Source of the DNA: JAXGZG01 sp040771825
Lineage (GTDB): Bacteria > Bacillota > Sulfobacillia > Fermentithermobacillales > Fermentithermobacillaceae
Reading direction: 5' to 3'
Length of the DNA stretch: 64,000 nt
Assembly: GCA_040771825.1 (NCBI GenBank)
Contig: JAXGZG010000002.1
Location: 434,001 to 498,000 of the forward strand
The translations under genes and the position numbers were made by a program. Under the pieces are notes generated by a model. It saw only the letters and a program-made list of their open reading frames with translations. It had not been told where the DNA came from and did no database searches. The first letter of the stretch is position 1. The number at the start of each line of letters is the position of its first letter. This document shows, in pieces, positions 15,427 through 24,143 of this stretch.

Positions 15427-16179
15427 GTGCGCACAGGAAAGGACGCAGGCTTCATACACATCTTTGGTAAGCAGCCCGTCCAAGAAGCTCTCACAGGGGG
15501 GTGGCCCGTCAAGGAGATTCTCTTGCGAGGCCAGGTGCAGGATGATTTCCTTAAGTCCGTGGCTAGTGCCGCCAAAAAGGTGGGTATCCCAACAGTCAGT
15601 CTGGAGCCGCCGGCATTTGACCGACGGTTTGTTCGGGCTTCCCAAGGTGTAGTCGCGATTGTCAAGGATGTGGAGTCTTTCGGCCTCGACGAAGTTATGG
15701 AAAGCATCCCTAAGGAGCGCCATCCGTTCTTTGTGGCGTTGGATGGAATTGAGGACCCGCACAACTTGGGCGCGATTGCCCGCACAGCGTACGCCATGGG
15801 AGTGGATGCCGTGGTTACGCCTCGCCGGAGAAGCGCTTCAATAGGAGAGGGGGCCGCCAAGGCTTCGGCGGGGGCCATCTTCAGGCAGCCCATTTGCCAG
15901 GTGGCCAACATCCACTACTTTACCAAGTGGGCTAAAGATAATGGTCTTTGGGTCTATGGGCTCGACGCCCAAGGTAAGGACACTCTGTGGGATACGGACT
16001 TCGCGGGCGGCGTGGCCCTAGTGGTGGGTAGTGAGGGCAGAGGTATTTCGAGGTTGGTGAGGGAACGGTGCGATTTTCTGGTGCGAATCCCCATGTCAGG
16101 GTCCATAGGCAGTCTTAACGCTAGCGTGGCGGCAGGCATGGCAATTATGGAGGTGCAAAGGCAGCGGCAGAAGGCATAG
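15427..16179 (+). CDS. rlmB: 23S rRNA (guanosine-2'-O-)-methyltransferase RlmB (SpoU/TrmH family)
   Basis: The 250-residue SPOUT methyltransferase would 2'-O-methylate G2251 of 23S rRNA. The N-terminal substrate-binding domain includes GKQPVQEAL. The three SPOUT motifs are visible: DGIEDPHNLGAIARTA, VVGSEGRGISRLV and RIPMSGSIGSLNASVA, which form the knotted SAM site. Length is typical of RlmB. The start is GTG 15427. Placement before sigH matches Bacillus, where rlmB, yacP and sigH are adjacent; the YacP/Rae1 gene is absent here. Confidence 0.92.
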   Translation: MRTGKDAGFIHIFGKQPVQEALTGGWPVKEILLRGQVQDDFLKSVASAAKKVGIPTVSLEPPAFDRRFVRASQGVVAIVKDVESFGLDEVMESIPKERHPFFVALDGIEDPHNLGAIARTAYAMGVDAVVTPRRRSASIGEGAAKASAGAIFRQPICQVANIHYFTKWAKDNGLWVYGLDAQGKDTLWDTDFAGGVALVVGSEGRGISRLVRERCDFLVRIPMSGSIGSLNASVAAGMAIMEVQRQRQKA

Positions 16180-16240
16180 GCGAAAGGCGAAAATAGGCGA
16201 TAGCAGTCGGCTCCGGTCACCTAGCGCCAGGAGCAGCGTA

Positions 16241-16270
16241 TTGCTCTGCGCAAGTTTACAAAAGTATAAT
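16241..16270 (+). promoter_or_regulatory. Predicted promoter of sigH
   Basis: TTGCTC (16241-16246) and a perfect TATAAT (16265-16270) are spaced by 18 bp, about 80 bp before the sigH start. Confidence 0.55.
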
Positions 16271-16351
16271 GGGTTTGTCCAAAGGTTCTAGAGACAAAAA
16301 TGGGGCGGGTGAAGGTTAGAGAGCCCCAGGTATCCGGAGGAGGGGTGCTTT

Positions 16352-17023
16352 TTGGCTATAGGCCCGCAGCGGGATCTCTACTCTGCCTTCGAGATAATGC
16401 AGGACGAAGAGGTAGTGGAAATTGCGAGAGCCGGTTCAGTTTTGGCTCAAGAATACCTGATAAATAAGTACAGGAGTTTTGTCAGAGCAAAGGCGAGGGC
16501 TTACTTTCTGATTGGCGCTGACCGGGAGGATATTATACAGGAAGGTATGATTGGCCTTTACAAAGCCATTAGGGATTTTCGAGCCGACAAGCTGGCTTCC
16601 TTCAAGGCTTTCGCGGAGTTGTGCATCACAAGACAGATAATCACAGCAATTAAGACTGCTACCAGGCAAAAGCATATACCTCTTAACTCGTACGTGTCCC
16701 TGAACAGACCGATTTACGATGAGGATTCAGACAGAACGCTTCTGGACATTATGCCTGGCACCCAGGTTGTGGACCCTGAGGAGCTTCTTATCAACACCGA
16801 GGAAATCGGCTCTATGGAGAACAAGATTACCGAGATACTCAGCGACCTTGAGTGGAAGGTCTTGAACTCGTATCTTGACGGGAAGTCGTACGTTGAGATC
16901 GCCAATGATCTGTGTAGGCACGTGAAATCCATTGATAACGCGCTGCAACGAGTAAAAAGGAAACTTGAGCGTTACTTGGACACCAAGAACGGCTCGCGAG
17001 TGCCCCACGAGATCAACTTCTAG
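16352..17023 (+). CDS. sigH: RNA polymerase sigma factor SigH (sigma-30 type)
   Basis: The 223-residue sigma-70 family factor resembles Bacillus SigH in length and sequence. Region 2 is clear: DREDIIQEGMIGLYKAIRDF binds core polymerase and melts the -10 region, and ITRQIITAIKTATRQKH follows. Region 4 (LSDLEWKVLNSYLDGKSYVEIA, then a helix-turn-helix ending RVKRKLERYL) contacts the -35 element. SigH directs early stationary-phase and sporulation genes. The start is a TTG at 16352, 6 nt after GGAGGAGGGG. Its position between rlmB and rpmG-secE-nusG is the conserved one, although a new gene pocket follows here. Confidence 0.93.
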   Translation: MAIGPQRDLYSAFEIMQDEEVVEIARAGSVLAQEYLINKYRSFVRAKARAYFLIGADREDIIQEGMIGLYKAIRDFRADKLASFKAFAELCITRQIITAIKTATRQKHIPLNSYVSLNRPIYDEDSDRTLLDIMPGTQVVDPEELLINTEEIGSMENKITEILSDLEWKVLNSYLDGKSYVEIANDLCRHVKSIDNALQRVKRKLERYLDTKNGSRVPHEINF

Positions 17024-17117
17024 GCGGTTGAGTAGCCTAAGGCCAAGAGTTTGGGTCGGATCCGAGTGACCCAAGAGAGATGGCATAGCAGCGGAGTGGC
17101 GGAGAAACATCAACATC

Positions 17118-17294
17118 CATTTTTGTCCGGTCGTCGTTGTCGGCGCCGGACATTTTGTCCGGCCATTGGGGTTGCTAGCGGAAGATTTGTCTGGCCCTCC
17201 TCTTCGACAGGCATTTTTGTCCAGCCATCGCCGTTGGGACCGGACATTTTGTCCGGCCATTGGGGTTGCTAGCGGAAGATTTGTCTGGCCCTCC
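17118..17294 (+). repeat. Two near-tandem copies of a 94-bp period repeat containing a CCGGACA palindrome
   Basis: The copies start at 17118 and 17212. A 55-bp core is identical in both (17146-17200 and 17240-17294), and the preceding 28 bp match at about 20 positions. Each core begins with CCGGACA-TTT-TGTCCGG, a perfect 7-bp hairpin, and contains GTCTGGCC further on; variants of TTTTGTCCGG recur six times. The repeat lies in the 409-bp gap between sigH and tRNA-Thr. No coding potential, transposase or CRISPR-type spacing is seen. Confidence 0.8.
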
Positions 17295-17382
17295 CGTTTG
17301 GCCTCCGCTGATCACCGACCACCTCTCTCCACAGTGGCCCCTGCCGAGTCCACCGACCAACGCCTGGCGCCCAAGTCTTCGG

Positions 17383-17411
17383 TTGACACAGATGGGCCAA
17401 GTCGCTAGGAT
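17383..17411 (+). promoter_or_regulatory. Predicted promoter of tRNA-Thr (TGT)
   Basis: A perfect TTGACA (17383-17388) and TAGGAT (17406-17411) are spaced by 17 bp and end 21 bp before the tRNA. Confidence 0.65.
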
Positions 17412-17432
17412 GGATTGTGCGGTGATTGGCGA

Positions 17433-17507
17433 GCCAGCGTAGCTCAATGGCAGAGCAATTGATTTGTAATCAATAGGTTAAGGGTTCGATCCCCTTCGCT
17501 GGCTCCA
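17433..17507 (+). tRNA. tRNA-Thr (anticodon TGT)
   Basis: The acceptor stem GCCAGCG/CGCTGGC, D-arm, anticodon stem ATTGA/TCAAT with loop TTTGTAA (anticodon TGT, codon ACA) and T-arm GGTTCGATCC form a full cloverleaf. CCA is encoded at the 3' end. Confidence 0.94.
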
Positions 17508-17658
17508 TTAAACCCCTGCTAGAACGCTCGACCTACTGAACCGGTTCCGGGTCAACGGGCTTACCGTCGCCAAACCGTTGCTCAACTTCCGAAAGTACGC
17601 CTGCCTGTTTCTTGCTACGAGGTTACGGGCAAAGTACTCACGGGAGGGAAACTGCAAC

Positions 17659-18999
17659 TTGATCAACAAGATACTCGCAAGACTCTTGGACCCCATTGCC
17701 GACGAGTCTATTACTTTGTTGATGACCAAAGAATATGCCCAGAACCCCTTGGTTCTTCTGACCGCGTCTCAGAAACTGGGCCTTGCAGCGGTCGTTGAAG
17801 CGGGGATGAGGGCCGAGACAGGCAAGGAACTGGGCAGGCCCTTGGGGAGCCCGGTGGTTCTATCGCCATGGCAGTCTATTCTGCTAACGCCCAGACAACT
17901 CTTTGACCTTCCCACCGAATCAACCGCTCAGATAGGCACGCAGACCGTCATTGGCCCTGCTGCAAACAAGCCTCTTGAACTTGACATGCCAGTTATGGTG
18001 ACTGCCATGTCCTACGGCGGGTCTTTGAGCCTAGAGATGAAAGTGGCTCTAGCGAAAGGTGCCAGCATGGCCGGTACAGCGACCAACACAGGTGAATCCA
18101 CAGTTACCCAAGAAGAGCGATCCGCGGCGAAGTATCTGATTGGCCAGTACAATCGCGGCGGGTGGCTTACGGATCGTCGACTTCTGAAGAAAGTCGATGC
18201 CATAGAGGTTCAGTTGGGGCAAGGTGCATTCGGTGGGGCTGTCGAGTCGTTCAAGGCGGCGGCGACGACCGGAGAACATCTCCGCACTGTGTGGCATCTT
18301 GCTGAGGATCAGGACGCCACGGTCAGATCTAGGATGCCGGGCGTGCAGTCTCCCGGCGATATCGTTCACCTAATCGAGGCCGTAAAGGCTGAACACGATG
18401 TCCCTGTGGGCATCAAAATAGCAGGTTCGGACAATATCGAGATGGACCTCGAGATTGTTGCCGAAGCGGGCGCCGACTTCATCACCATAGACGGTTCCGA
18501 AGGCGGGACCGCAGTAGCGCCTCCTACACTCGAGGATAACGTGGGGCTTCCTACCCTATATTCTCTCGTTAGGACGGTGGATTGGCTGAAAGAGCATGGC
18601 ATTAAGGATCGGTGCAGCGTGATCGCCACCGGCGGACTGAGCACACCCGGGCATTTCCTGAAGTGCCTAGCCTTGGGTGCAGACGCCGTAAGCATAGGGT
18701 CAATCGCTGTCATGGCTGCACTTCACAATCAAATGGGTAAAGTGCTTCCTGAGGCGACTTCACTTCAAATGGCCCTGTATGGTGGGAGCCATGTCGACAG
18801 ACTCGACGTAGATGAGGCTGCGCGAAGCGTGGCCAACTTCCTGACTTCTTGCATGGCCGAGATGAAACTGGCGACCCAGGCGATGGGCAAACGCGCTCTA
18901 GCGGAGCTATGTCGCAAAGACTTAGTCACGGTAGACAAGGACCTAGCCGAATTCATAGGTATACGGTATGCAGGCTCTCGTCCGACCGTGGCCCCATAG
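17659..18999 (+). CDS. FMN-binding glutamate synthase-like oxidoreductase (GOGAT domain)
   Basis: The protein of about 446 residues resembles the FMN-binding synthase domain of glutamate synthase large subunit (GltB) but lacks the glutamine amidotransferase domain. Typical segments are PVMVTAMSYGGSLS, GTATNTGES, QLGQGAFGG, KIAGSDNIEMD, and FITIDGSEGGTAVAPP, with IATGGLSTPG binding FMN near the end. Stand-alone proteins of this kind occur in many bacteria; most have no assigned reaction. The start is uncertain: TTG 17659 follows GGGAGG at 11 nt, and the frame stays open further upstream to 17578. The gene is flanked by tRNA genes and a convergent DUF3795-like gene, suggesting an inserted accessory pocket. 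Confidence 0.85.
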   Translation: MINKILARLLDPIADESITLLMTKEYAQNPLVLLTASQKLGLAAVVEAGMRAETGKELGRPLGSPVVLSPWQSILLTPRQLFDLPTESTAQIGTQTVIGPAANKPLELDMPVMVTAMSYGGSLSLEMKVALAKGASMAGTATNTGESTVTQEERSAAKYLIGQYNRGGWLTDRRLLKKVDAIEVQLGQGAFGGAVESFKAAATTGEHLRTVWHLAEDQDATVRSRMPGVQSPGDIVHLIEAVKAEHDVPVGIKIAGSDNIEMDLEIVAEAGADFITIDGSEGGTAVAPPTLEDNVGLPTLYSLVRTVDWLKEHGIKDRCSVIATGGLSTPGHFLKCLALGADAVSIGSIAVMAALHNQMGKVLPEATSLQMALYGGSHVDRLDVDEAARSVANFLTSCMAEMKLATQAMGKRALAELCRKDLVTVDKDLAEFIGIRYAGSRPTVAP

Positions 19000-19006
19000 G
19001 CTTGCC

Positions 19007-19369
19007 CTAACCTGGATTGCCCGATCTCCGGTTGCGCAGAGCTTCGAGACTAGCCTTGGCTTCGGGCAACTGGGCCATGAACTTGGACGCGATTTCGCAG
19101 GGGTAATCTTGGTACGCGCCGCAGTGAGCCTGTTTCTTCTCGATGTTGCAGGTTCGCATTGGACACTCGCCGCTATATCCCCCGCGCCTTCCGCCGGGGG
19201 TAGGTAGGCATCAATCGCAAATGCAACTCTCCGCCGTTATGGGCAAGTTGAGCTCACTGGACCACTTCTCGGCTATTTGTCTCAGGCCCTCTGGGTCGTT
19301 GTTCTGTGTGGCTATGTACGCAGGGCAAGCGGAACAGCTGAGGCCGCAGTAGGCAATGATCTCGCTCAT
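19007..19369 (-). CDS. DUF3795-like cysteine-rich protein interrupted by one in-frame TGA
   Basis: Read on the minus strand from ATG 19369 (GAGGTG six bases upstream), the frame gives 52 residues starting MSEIIAYCGLSCSACPAYIA, a TGA at 19213-19211, then 67 more residues to TAG at 19009-19007. The two halves together match the DUF3795 family as I know it: CGLxCxxCPAYIAT, CDxCL, ECPMRTC, YPCE, LPEAK. The TGA stands where family members usually have the Gly of CDGC. No other stop or shift is present, and a SECIS-like hairpin follows the TGA. This may be a recent nonsense allele, a selenocysteine codon or a sequencing error. The function of DUF3795 is unknown; the cysteines suggest metal binding. 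Confidence 0.65.
19179..19200 (-). promoter_or_regulatory. SECIS-like hairpin downstream of the in-frame TGA
   Basis: On the minus strand, 10 nt after the TGA, CCCCCG and CGGGGG form a perfect 6-bp stem around the 10-nt loop GCGGAAGGCG. The loop begins with G and starts 17 nt after the TGA. Bacterial selenocysteine insertion elements are known to place a small loop with a G in its first two bases about 16-37 nt after the codon. A chance GC-rich hairpin is equally possible. Confidence 0.35.
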
Positions 19370-19505
19370 TTCCAACACCTCACCCTAGGACAAACATATA
19401 TTCGCCGTCATCCTACAGCGAGTTCCAGAAGGTGTCAATAGGTAGACGGGCAGGTTGGCAGATTGGCATGTATAGACTCTGCATTCGTTGAGAAGAATTG
19501 ATGCT

Positions 19506-19540
19506 GGAGCGAGTCCGGAGGGGGCTCGCTCCCCTCTTTT
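19506..19540 (+). terminator. Intrinsic terminator-like hairpin
   Basis: GGAGCGAG (19506-19513) pairs with CTCGCTCC (19525-19532) and is followed by CCTCTTTT. It points in the plus direction, ahead of the tRNA promoter. The transcript it ends is not obvious, since the nearest upstream plus-strand gene stops at 18999. Confidence 0.55.
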
Positions 19541-19607
19541 CGGCTCGGCACTGCGCTGCCAAAGAGCGGTGCCTAAGTCTTTTCAGTCCCGCCCATTTTC
19601 TGGTTGG

Positions 19608-19636
19608 TTGCATTAGCCCGTGTGAGCAGGTATAAT
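19608..19636 (+). promoter_or_regulatory. Predicted promoter of the tRNA-Tyr/fMet/Thr(-tuf) unit
   Basis: TTGCAT (19608-19613) and a perfect TATAAT (19631-19636) are spaced by 17 bp. A start near 19643 would leave a leader of about 90 nt before tRNA-Tyr. No further clear promoter was found before tuf, so co-transcription is likely. Confidence 0.65.
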
Positions 19637-19731
19637 GAGCACTGTTGCAGGCCGCACTAAAGGCCGCACAAAAGCCGCAGAAAAGTGGTTGCGCGGCAAG
19701 ACCTAAGATAGTAAGATAACAGGTGCGTGTT

Positions 19732-19817
19732 GGAGAGGTACCCAAGTGGCCAAAGGGGACAGACTGTAAATCTGCTGGCTGACGCCTTCGCTGGTTCGAA
19801 TCCAGCCCTCTCCACCA
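19732..19817 (+). tRNA. tRNA-Tyr (anticodon GTA)
   Basis: The acceptor stem GGAGAGG/CCTCTCC, anticodon loop CTGTAAA (GTA), long variable arm typical of tyrosine tRNA, T-arm GGTTCGAATCC and encoded CCA are all present. Confidence 0.94.
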
Positions 19818-19865
19818 GATGCCGTAATCAGGCAATTAGCGCCTGACTTGAAAAACCAATAGCGT

Positions 19866-19942
<77 letters not shown>

Positions 19943-19958
19943 TCGATTATTGCATGGT

Positions 19959-20034
19959 GCTCACATAGCTCAGTCGGCAGAGCGCATCCTTGGTAAGGAT
20001 GAGGTCATCGGTTCGATTCCGATTGTGAGCTCCA
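19959..20034 (+). tRNA. tRNA-Thr (anticodon GGT)
   Basis: The acceptor stem GCTCACA/TGTGAGC, anticodon stem CATCC/GGATG with loop TTGGTAA (GGT, codons ACC/ACT) and encoded CCA form a standard tRNA. With the TGT tRNA at 17433 this is a second threonine isoacceptor. Confidence 0.94.
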
Positions 20035-20243
20035 TTTTTATTTGCGTTTTTCCTAGGCTGCAACCGGCCGCAATTCCTCTTGAAGTATTGCATCGGAAGG
20101 AAAATCCTGATAGAAAAAAACATAGACAGACAACTTGTCCAATCGAGCGATCGTTCCAAGTGAAACGTTTTCGGCGAGAACCGTGGCTGACTGGGTGCGT
20201 GCAGAAATCATGGCCATTTGAAAGAAAGAAAGGAGAATAACAC

Positions 20244-21446
<1,203 letters not shown>

Positions 21447-21541
21447 CCGGGGCCTTTGGTACCGATTCCAGGAAAAATACAGAGTCCCGGCAACAATGCG
21501 GCCCAGCCTTGACGTAACCGGGCCTTGCAACCGAGCCTTGA

Positions 21542-21571
21542 TTGACACAGCATAAAGGGCTGTGCTACACT
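21542..21571 (+). promoter_or_regulatory. Predicted promoter of rpmG-tRNA-Trp-secE-nusG
   Basis: A perfect TTGACA (21542-21547) and TACACT (21566-21571) are spaced by 18 bp, 38 bp before rpmG. A separate promoter after tuf is common at this locus. Confidence 0.65.
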
Positions 21572-21609
21572 CGGTTAGTGATTTTTCCGGGGTGGGAGGG
21601 GTATTAGAA

Positions 21610-21771
21610 ATGGCAAAAGGCCCAGTCGATACTATCACGCTTGCTTGCGAGCAGTGCAAGCAGCGCAACTATACGACTTCCAAGAACAAGAAGTCCCATT
21701 CCGGACGGCTTGAGTTGAAGAAGTATTGCAGGTTCTGCCGCGCTCACACGCTTCACAGGGAAACCAGGTAA
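21610..21771 (+). CDS. rpmG: 50S ribosomal protein L33
   Basis: L33 (53 residues) is a small zinc-ribbon protein of the large subunit near the E site. Two cysteine pairs are present (ACEQC and YCRFC), so this is the zinc-binding (C+) form. TLACEQCKQRNYTTSKNKK is the family core. The ATG at 21610 is preceded by GGGAGGGG. It stands before tRNA-Trp, secE and nusG, as in most Bacillota. Confidence 0.94.
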   Translation: MAKGPVDTITLACEQCKQRNYTTSKNKKSHSGRLELKKYCRFCRAHTLHRETR

Positions 21772-21824
21772 GAGAAACTAGGCAACTAAACTAGGTGTGA
21801 GTAAGGCGGAAGGGTGGGTTACGC

Positions 21825-21901
21825 AGGCCCGTAGCTCCAATAGGTAGAGCGGCGGACTCCAAATCCGATGGATGGGGGTTCAAATCCCTCCGGGCCTGCC
21901 A
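21825..21901 (+). tRNA. tRNA-Trp (anticodon CCA)
   Basis: The acceptor stem AGGCCCG/CGGGCCT, anticodon loop CTCCAAA (CCA), discriminator G and encoded CCA are present. A tRNA-Trp between rpmG and secE is a recurrent Bacillota arrangement. Confidence 0.94.
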
Positions 21902-21931
21902 CTAATCTCTACAATTAGGTGAGAAACGACC

Positions 21932-22147
21932 ATGAAGATCCTCAAATGGATACGACGCGTTGGGAAGAGTCTTGCGACTTTGCTTCGTGAGACTCGCGCC
22001 GAACTTAAGAAGGTCATATGGCCTTCGTTTGGCCAGGTACGGACTTTTGCGCTGATTACTTTGGCCATGATCGTTGGGGTAGGCGCCATATTGTGGGGAA
22101 CAGACGGCGTGATGTCGCTCCTGGTTGGACTGGTACTCAAAAGATAA
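21932..22147 (+). CDS. secE: Preprotein translocase subunit SecE
   Basis: SecE (71 residues) is the small essential subunit that clamps SecY in the membrane. It shows the amphipathic segment RETRAELKKVIWPSFGQV, with the conserved KKVxWP, and one transmembrane helix (about residues 38-60). Single-span SecE is normal outside enterobacteria. An AGGTGAG ribosome binding site precedes the ATG. It is followed by nusG, the universal bacterial order. Confidence 0.94.
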   Translation: MKILKWIRRVGKSLATLLRETRAELKKVIWPSFGQVRTFALITLAMIVGVGAILWGTDGVMSLLVGLVLKR

Positions 22148-22206
22148 GGTAAGAGGCAAGGAGAGAGGAACCGGGACCCGGGAGAAATTTAGGGGGTCCT
22201 TATTTC

Positions 22207-22761
22207 ATGAGCACACGGCCAGAATCTATAGAGTCAAAAGCCGAGTGGTTCGTGGTTCACACGTACTCAGGTTACGAAAACAAGGTCAAGGCTAACCTGG
22301 AGAAGCGTGTGGACAACATGAACATGAAAGAAAAGATATTCCAGGTAATTGTGCCCGAGGAAGAGGAAGTCGAATACAAGGAAGGCAAGAAGAGGATAGT
22401 CAGGAGGAAAGTGTTCCCGGGCTACGTTGTGGTGAACATGATCCTTAGCGACGACTCTTGGTATGTAGTCCGCAACACCCCTGGGGTCACTGGCTTCGTC
22501 GGACCTGGATCAAGGCCTATACCTCTTGAAAAAGAGGAGATCGAGAGTATCCTAAAACGGGCAAGCGGTGAAGGGCAGCCTAGGATTAGAGTGCATTTTG
22601 CGCCTGGGCAGACACTTAGGGTAAAATCGGGTCCCTTCCAGGGAATGATGGGTCTTGTGCAGGATGTGATGATTGACAGAGGCAAACTTCGCATGCTACT
22701 GTCCATTTTCGGTCGCGAGACTCCAGTGGAGCTAGATTTCAACCAGGTAGAGGAAGTGTGA
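22207..22761 (+). CDS. nusG: Transcription termination/antitermination protein NusG
   Basis: NusG (184 residues) binds the RNA polymerase clamp and links it to Rho or the ribosome. The NGN domain starts EWFVVHTYSGYENKVKANL and contains FPGYVVVNM and TPGVTGFVG; a C-terminal KOW domain (VKSGPFQGMMGLVQDV) follows. Length is standard. It starts 11 bp before rplK, which begins at 22772. Confidence 0.95.
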   Translation: MSTRPESIESKAEWFVVHTYSGYENKVKANLEKRVDNMNMKEKIFQVIVPEEEEVEYKEGKKRIVRRKVFPGYVVVNMILSDDSWYVVRNTPGVTGFVGPGSRPIPLEKEEIESILKRASGEGQPRIRVHFAPGQTLRVKSGPFQGMMGLVQDVMIDRGKLRMLLSIFGRETPVELDFNQVEEV

Positions 22762-22771
22762 GTGAAACGCC

Positions 22772-23197
22772 ATGGCAAAGAAGATTAAGGCCGTAGTCAA
22801 ATTCAGACTCCAGGGCGGCAAAGCTACCCCGGCGCCGCCTGTCGGCCCGGCACTTGCTCCCCATCAGGTCAACATGCCTTTGTTTGTGAGACAGTTTAAC
22901 GACCGAACATCGACCCTCGTTGGAACTGTTGTCCCGGTCGTGGTAACCATTTACGAAGACCGCAGTTTCAGTTTCGTGACTAGGACATCTCCGGCTTCCT
23001 ACCTTCTTAAGAAAGCAGCCGGGCTTGAGCTCGCTTCAGGCGAGCCCAACAAGAAGAAGGTTGGCAAGGTCACCCGAGACCAGGTCAGAGAGATCGCTGA
23101 AGCCAAGATGAAAGACCTGAACGCCAGTTCAGTGGACTCTGCCATGCGGATGATCGAGGGCACGGCCCGGAGCATGGGGATCGAAGTAGTAGGTTAG
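22772..23197 (+). CDS. rplK: 50S ribosomal protein L11
   Basis: L11 (141 residues) forms the GTPase-associated centre with 23S rRNA. The N-terminal domain has the proline-rich PAPPVGPALAPHQVN; most bacteria read PALGQHGVN or PALGQHQVN here, so the Gly-Gln to Ala-Pro change lies in the segment that binds thiostrepton and EF-G. The C-terminal RNA-binding domain ends DAMRMIEGTARSMGIEV in outline. It precedes a structured intergenic region and rplA. Confidence 0.95.
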   Translation: MAKKIKAVVKFRLQGGKATPAPPVGPALAPHQVNMPLFVRQFNDRTSTLVGTVVPVVVTIYEDRSFSFVTRTSPASYLLKKAAGLELASGEPNKKKVGKVTRDQVREIAEAKMKDLNASSVDSAMRMIEGTARSMGIEVVG

Positions 23198-23256
23198 TCT
23201 CAAGGCAGGCAGTCTATAGCAGCCGTCCTTATAAAGTAGCTAGTAGATAGCGACAG

Positions 23257-23288
23257 GTGGGAGGACTCACGCAGTCCGCTAGAACCAC
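23257..23288 (+). promoter_or_regulatory. Structured rplK-rplA intergenic element (possible L1 autoregulatory site)
   Basis: GTGG (23257-23260) pairs with CCAC (23285-23288), and inside it GGACT pairs with AGTCC around a CACGC loop, just before the rplA ribosome binding site. L1 is known to repress its operon by binding a mimic of its rRNA site; this hairpin with an internal purine/AGAA side is a plausible target, but the match was judged by eye. Confidence 0.4.
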
Positions 23289-23303
23289 GAGGAGGTTAGG
23301 AAG

Positions 23304-24008
23304 TTGTCCAAGAAAGGCAAGAAGTACGACGAAGCTTTCAAGGAAGTCGAAGCCGGAAAAGTCTATGAACCCCGGGAAGCTCTCGATCTGCTATGCAAGA
23401 TTTCCTTCGCGAAGTTTGATGAGACAGTGGAAGTGGCTGTCAAATTGGGAGTTGACCCCCGCCACGCCGACCAGATGGTCCGCGGCGCAGTGGTGCTTCC
23501 CAACGGCACCGGACAAGAAGCTAAAGTGCTGGTTTTCGCCAAAGGCGACAAGGCTAAGGAAGCCAAGGATGCCGGCGCCGACTTTGTGGGCGCCGAAGAC
23601 TTAGCCGAGAGAATCCAAGGTGGATGGCTAGGGTTTGATAGGGCTGTGGCCAGCCCCGATATGATGAGCATTGTGGGAAGACTTGGCCGCATCCTAGGAC
23701 CCCGAGGACTTATGCCTAACCCCAGGACAGGTACTGTCACCAACGACCTTACCAACGCCATCCGCGAGATCAAACAAGGCAAGGTAGAGTATCGCACAGA
23801 GAAGACCGGTTTGGTCCACGCGCGTTTGGGGAAGGTTTCTTTTGGCGGCGAGAAGTTGGAAGAGAACTTTTACGCTTTCATGGACGCAATTCTGAAAGCC
23901 AAGCCCGCCGCGGCCAGGGGGCAGTACGTGAGGGGCGTCACGCTTTCGACTACTATGGGGCCGGGAATACCTTTGAGCGTAGCCAGGGTATCTAGGCCCG
24001 TAGCATAG
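23304..24008 (+). CDS. rplA: 50S ribosomal protein L1
   Basis: L1 (234 residues) binds the mobile L1 stalk of 23S rRNA and helps release deacylated tRNA; it can also repress its own operon. Signatures are VEVAVKLGVDPRHADQMVRGAVVLP near the start and GLMPNPRTGTVT in the middle. The start is a TTG after AGGAGG. It is followed by a long leader before rplJ. Confidence 0.95.
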   Translation: MSKKGKKYDEAFKEVEAGKVYEPREALDLLCKISFAKFDETVEVAVKLGVDPRHADQMVRGAVVLPNGTGQEAKVLVFAKGDKAKEAKDAGADFVGAEDLAERIQGGWLGFDRAVASPDMMSIVGRLGRILGPRGLMPNPRTGTVTNDLTNAIREIKQGKVEYRTEKTGLVHARLGKVSFGGEKLEENFYAFMDAILKAKPAAARGQYVRGVTLSTTMGPGIPLSVARVSRPVA

Positions 24009-24033
24009 CAGTAAGGCAAAACGGAATAGAGGT

Positions 24034-24120
24034 CTTTTCTGACCGAAGACAGCAGGTGTCGGAAGACGTAAGGGCTCCGCGTTCTTAGAACCGGAGCCGC
24101 CCGCCGAGGTTAGGCCCGTA
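24034..24120 (+). ncRNA. L10 leader (ribosomal protein autoregulatory RNA)
   Basis: The stretch contains the conserved ACCGAAGACAGCAGGTG block at about 24042 and the partner CCGCCGAGGT at about 24110, joined by a hairpin arm. This is the recognisable architecture of the L10(L12)4-binding leader found upstream of rplJ in Bacillota. It feeds into a terminator hairpin at 24144-24172. Confidence 0.75.
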
Positions 24121-24125
24121 ACGCA

Positions 24126-24139
24126 CATGTCATGACATG
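24126..24139. repeat. Perfect 14-bp palindrome in the rplJ leader
   Basis: CATGTCATGACATG equals its own reverse complement. It sits between the L10 leader core and the terminator hairpin. It may be a hairpin in RNA or a protein site in DNA; nothing else is known. Confidence 0.7.
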
Positions 24140-24143
24140 ATTG

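Larger units (their letters stand above)
19370..19731. other. 362-bp intergenic region without a gene
   Basis: No convincing coding frame or known RNA is seen. The stretch holds a plus-strand terminator hairpin (19506-19540), a strong promoter (19608-19636) and a leader with three short copies of GCCGCA before tRNA-Tyr. Frames crossing it also run through the tRNA genes and are not credible. Confidence 0.6.

Noticed and set aside
17118..17294. CRISPR array
   Set aside because: There are only two copies, the units nearly touch without variable spacers, and no cas genes are near.
19007..19369. Reassigned genetic code (TGA as Gly or Trp) to explain the interrupted DUF3795 gene
   Set aside because: ctsR, mcsA, hypC, hypD, hypE-adjacent and rpoA frames in the window all end at TGA at the expected place, so TGA is a normal stop.
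19413..19835. Minus-strand frame of 140 codons over the tRNA-Tyr region
   Set aside because: It runs through a promoter, a terminator hairpin and a tRNA gene; the peptide WWRGLDSNQRR is the usual false translation of a tRNA.
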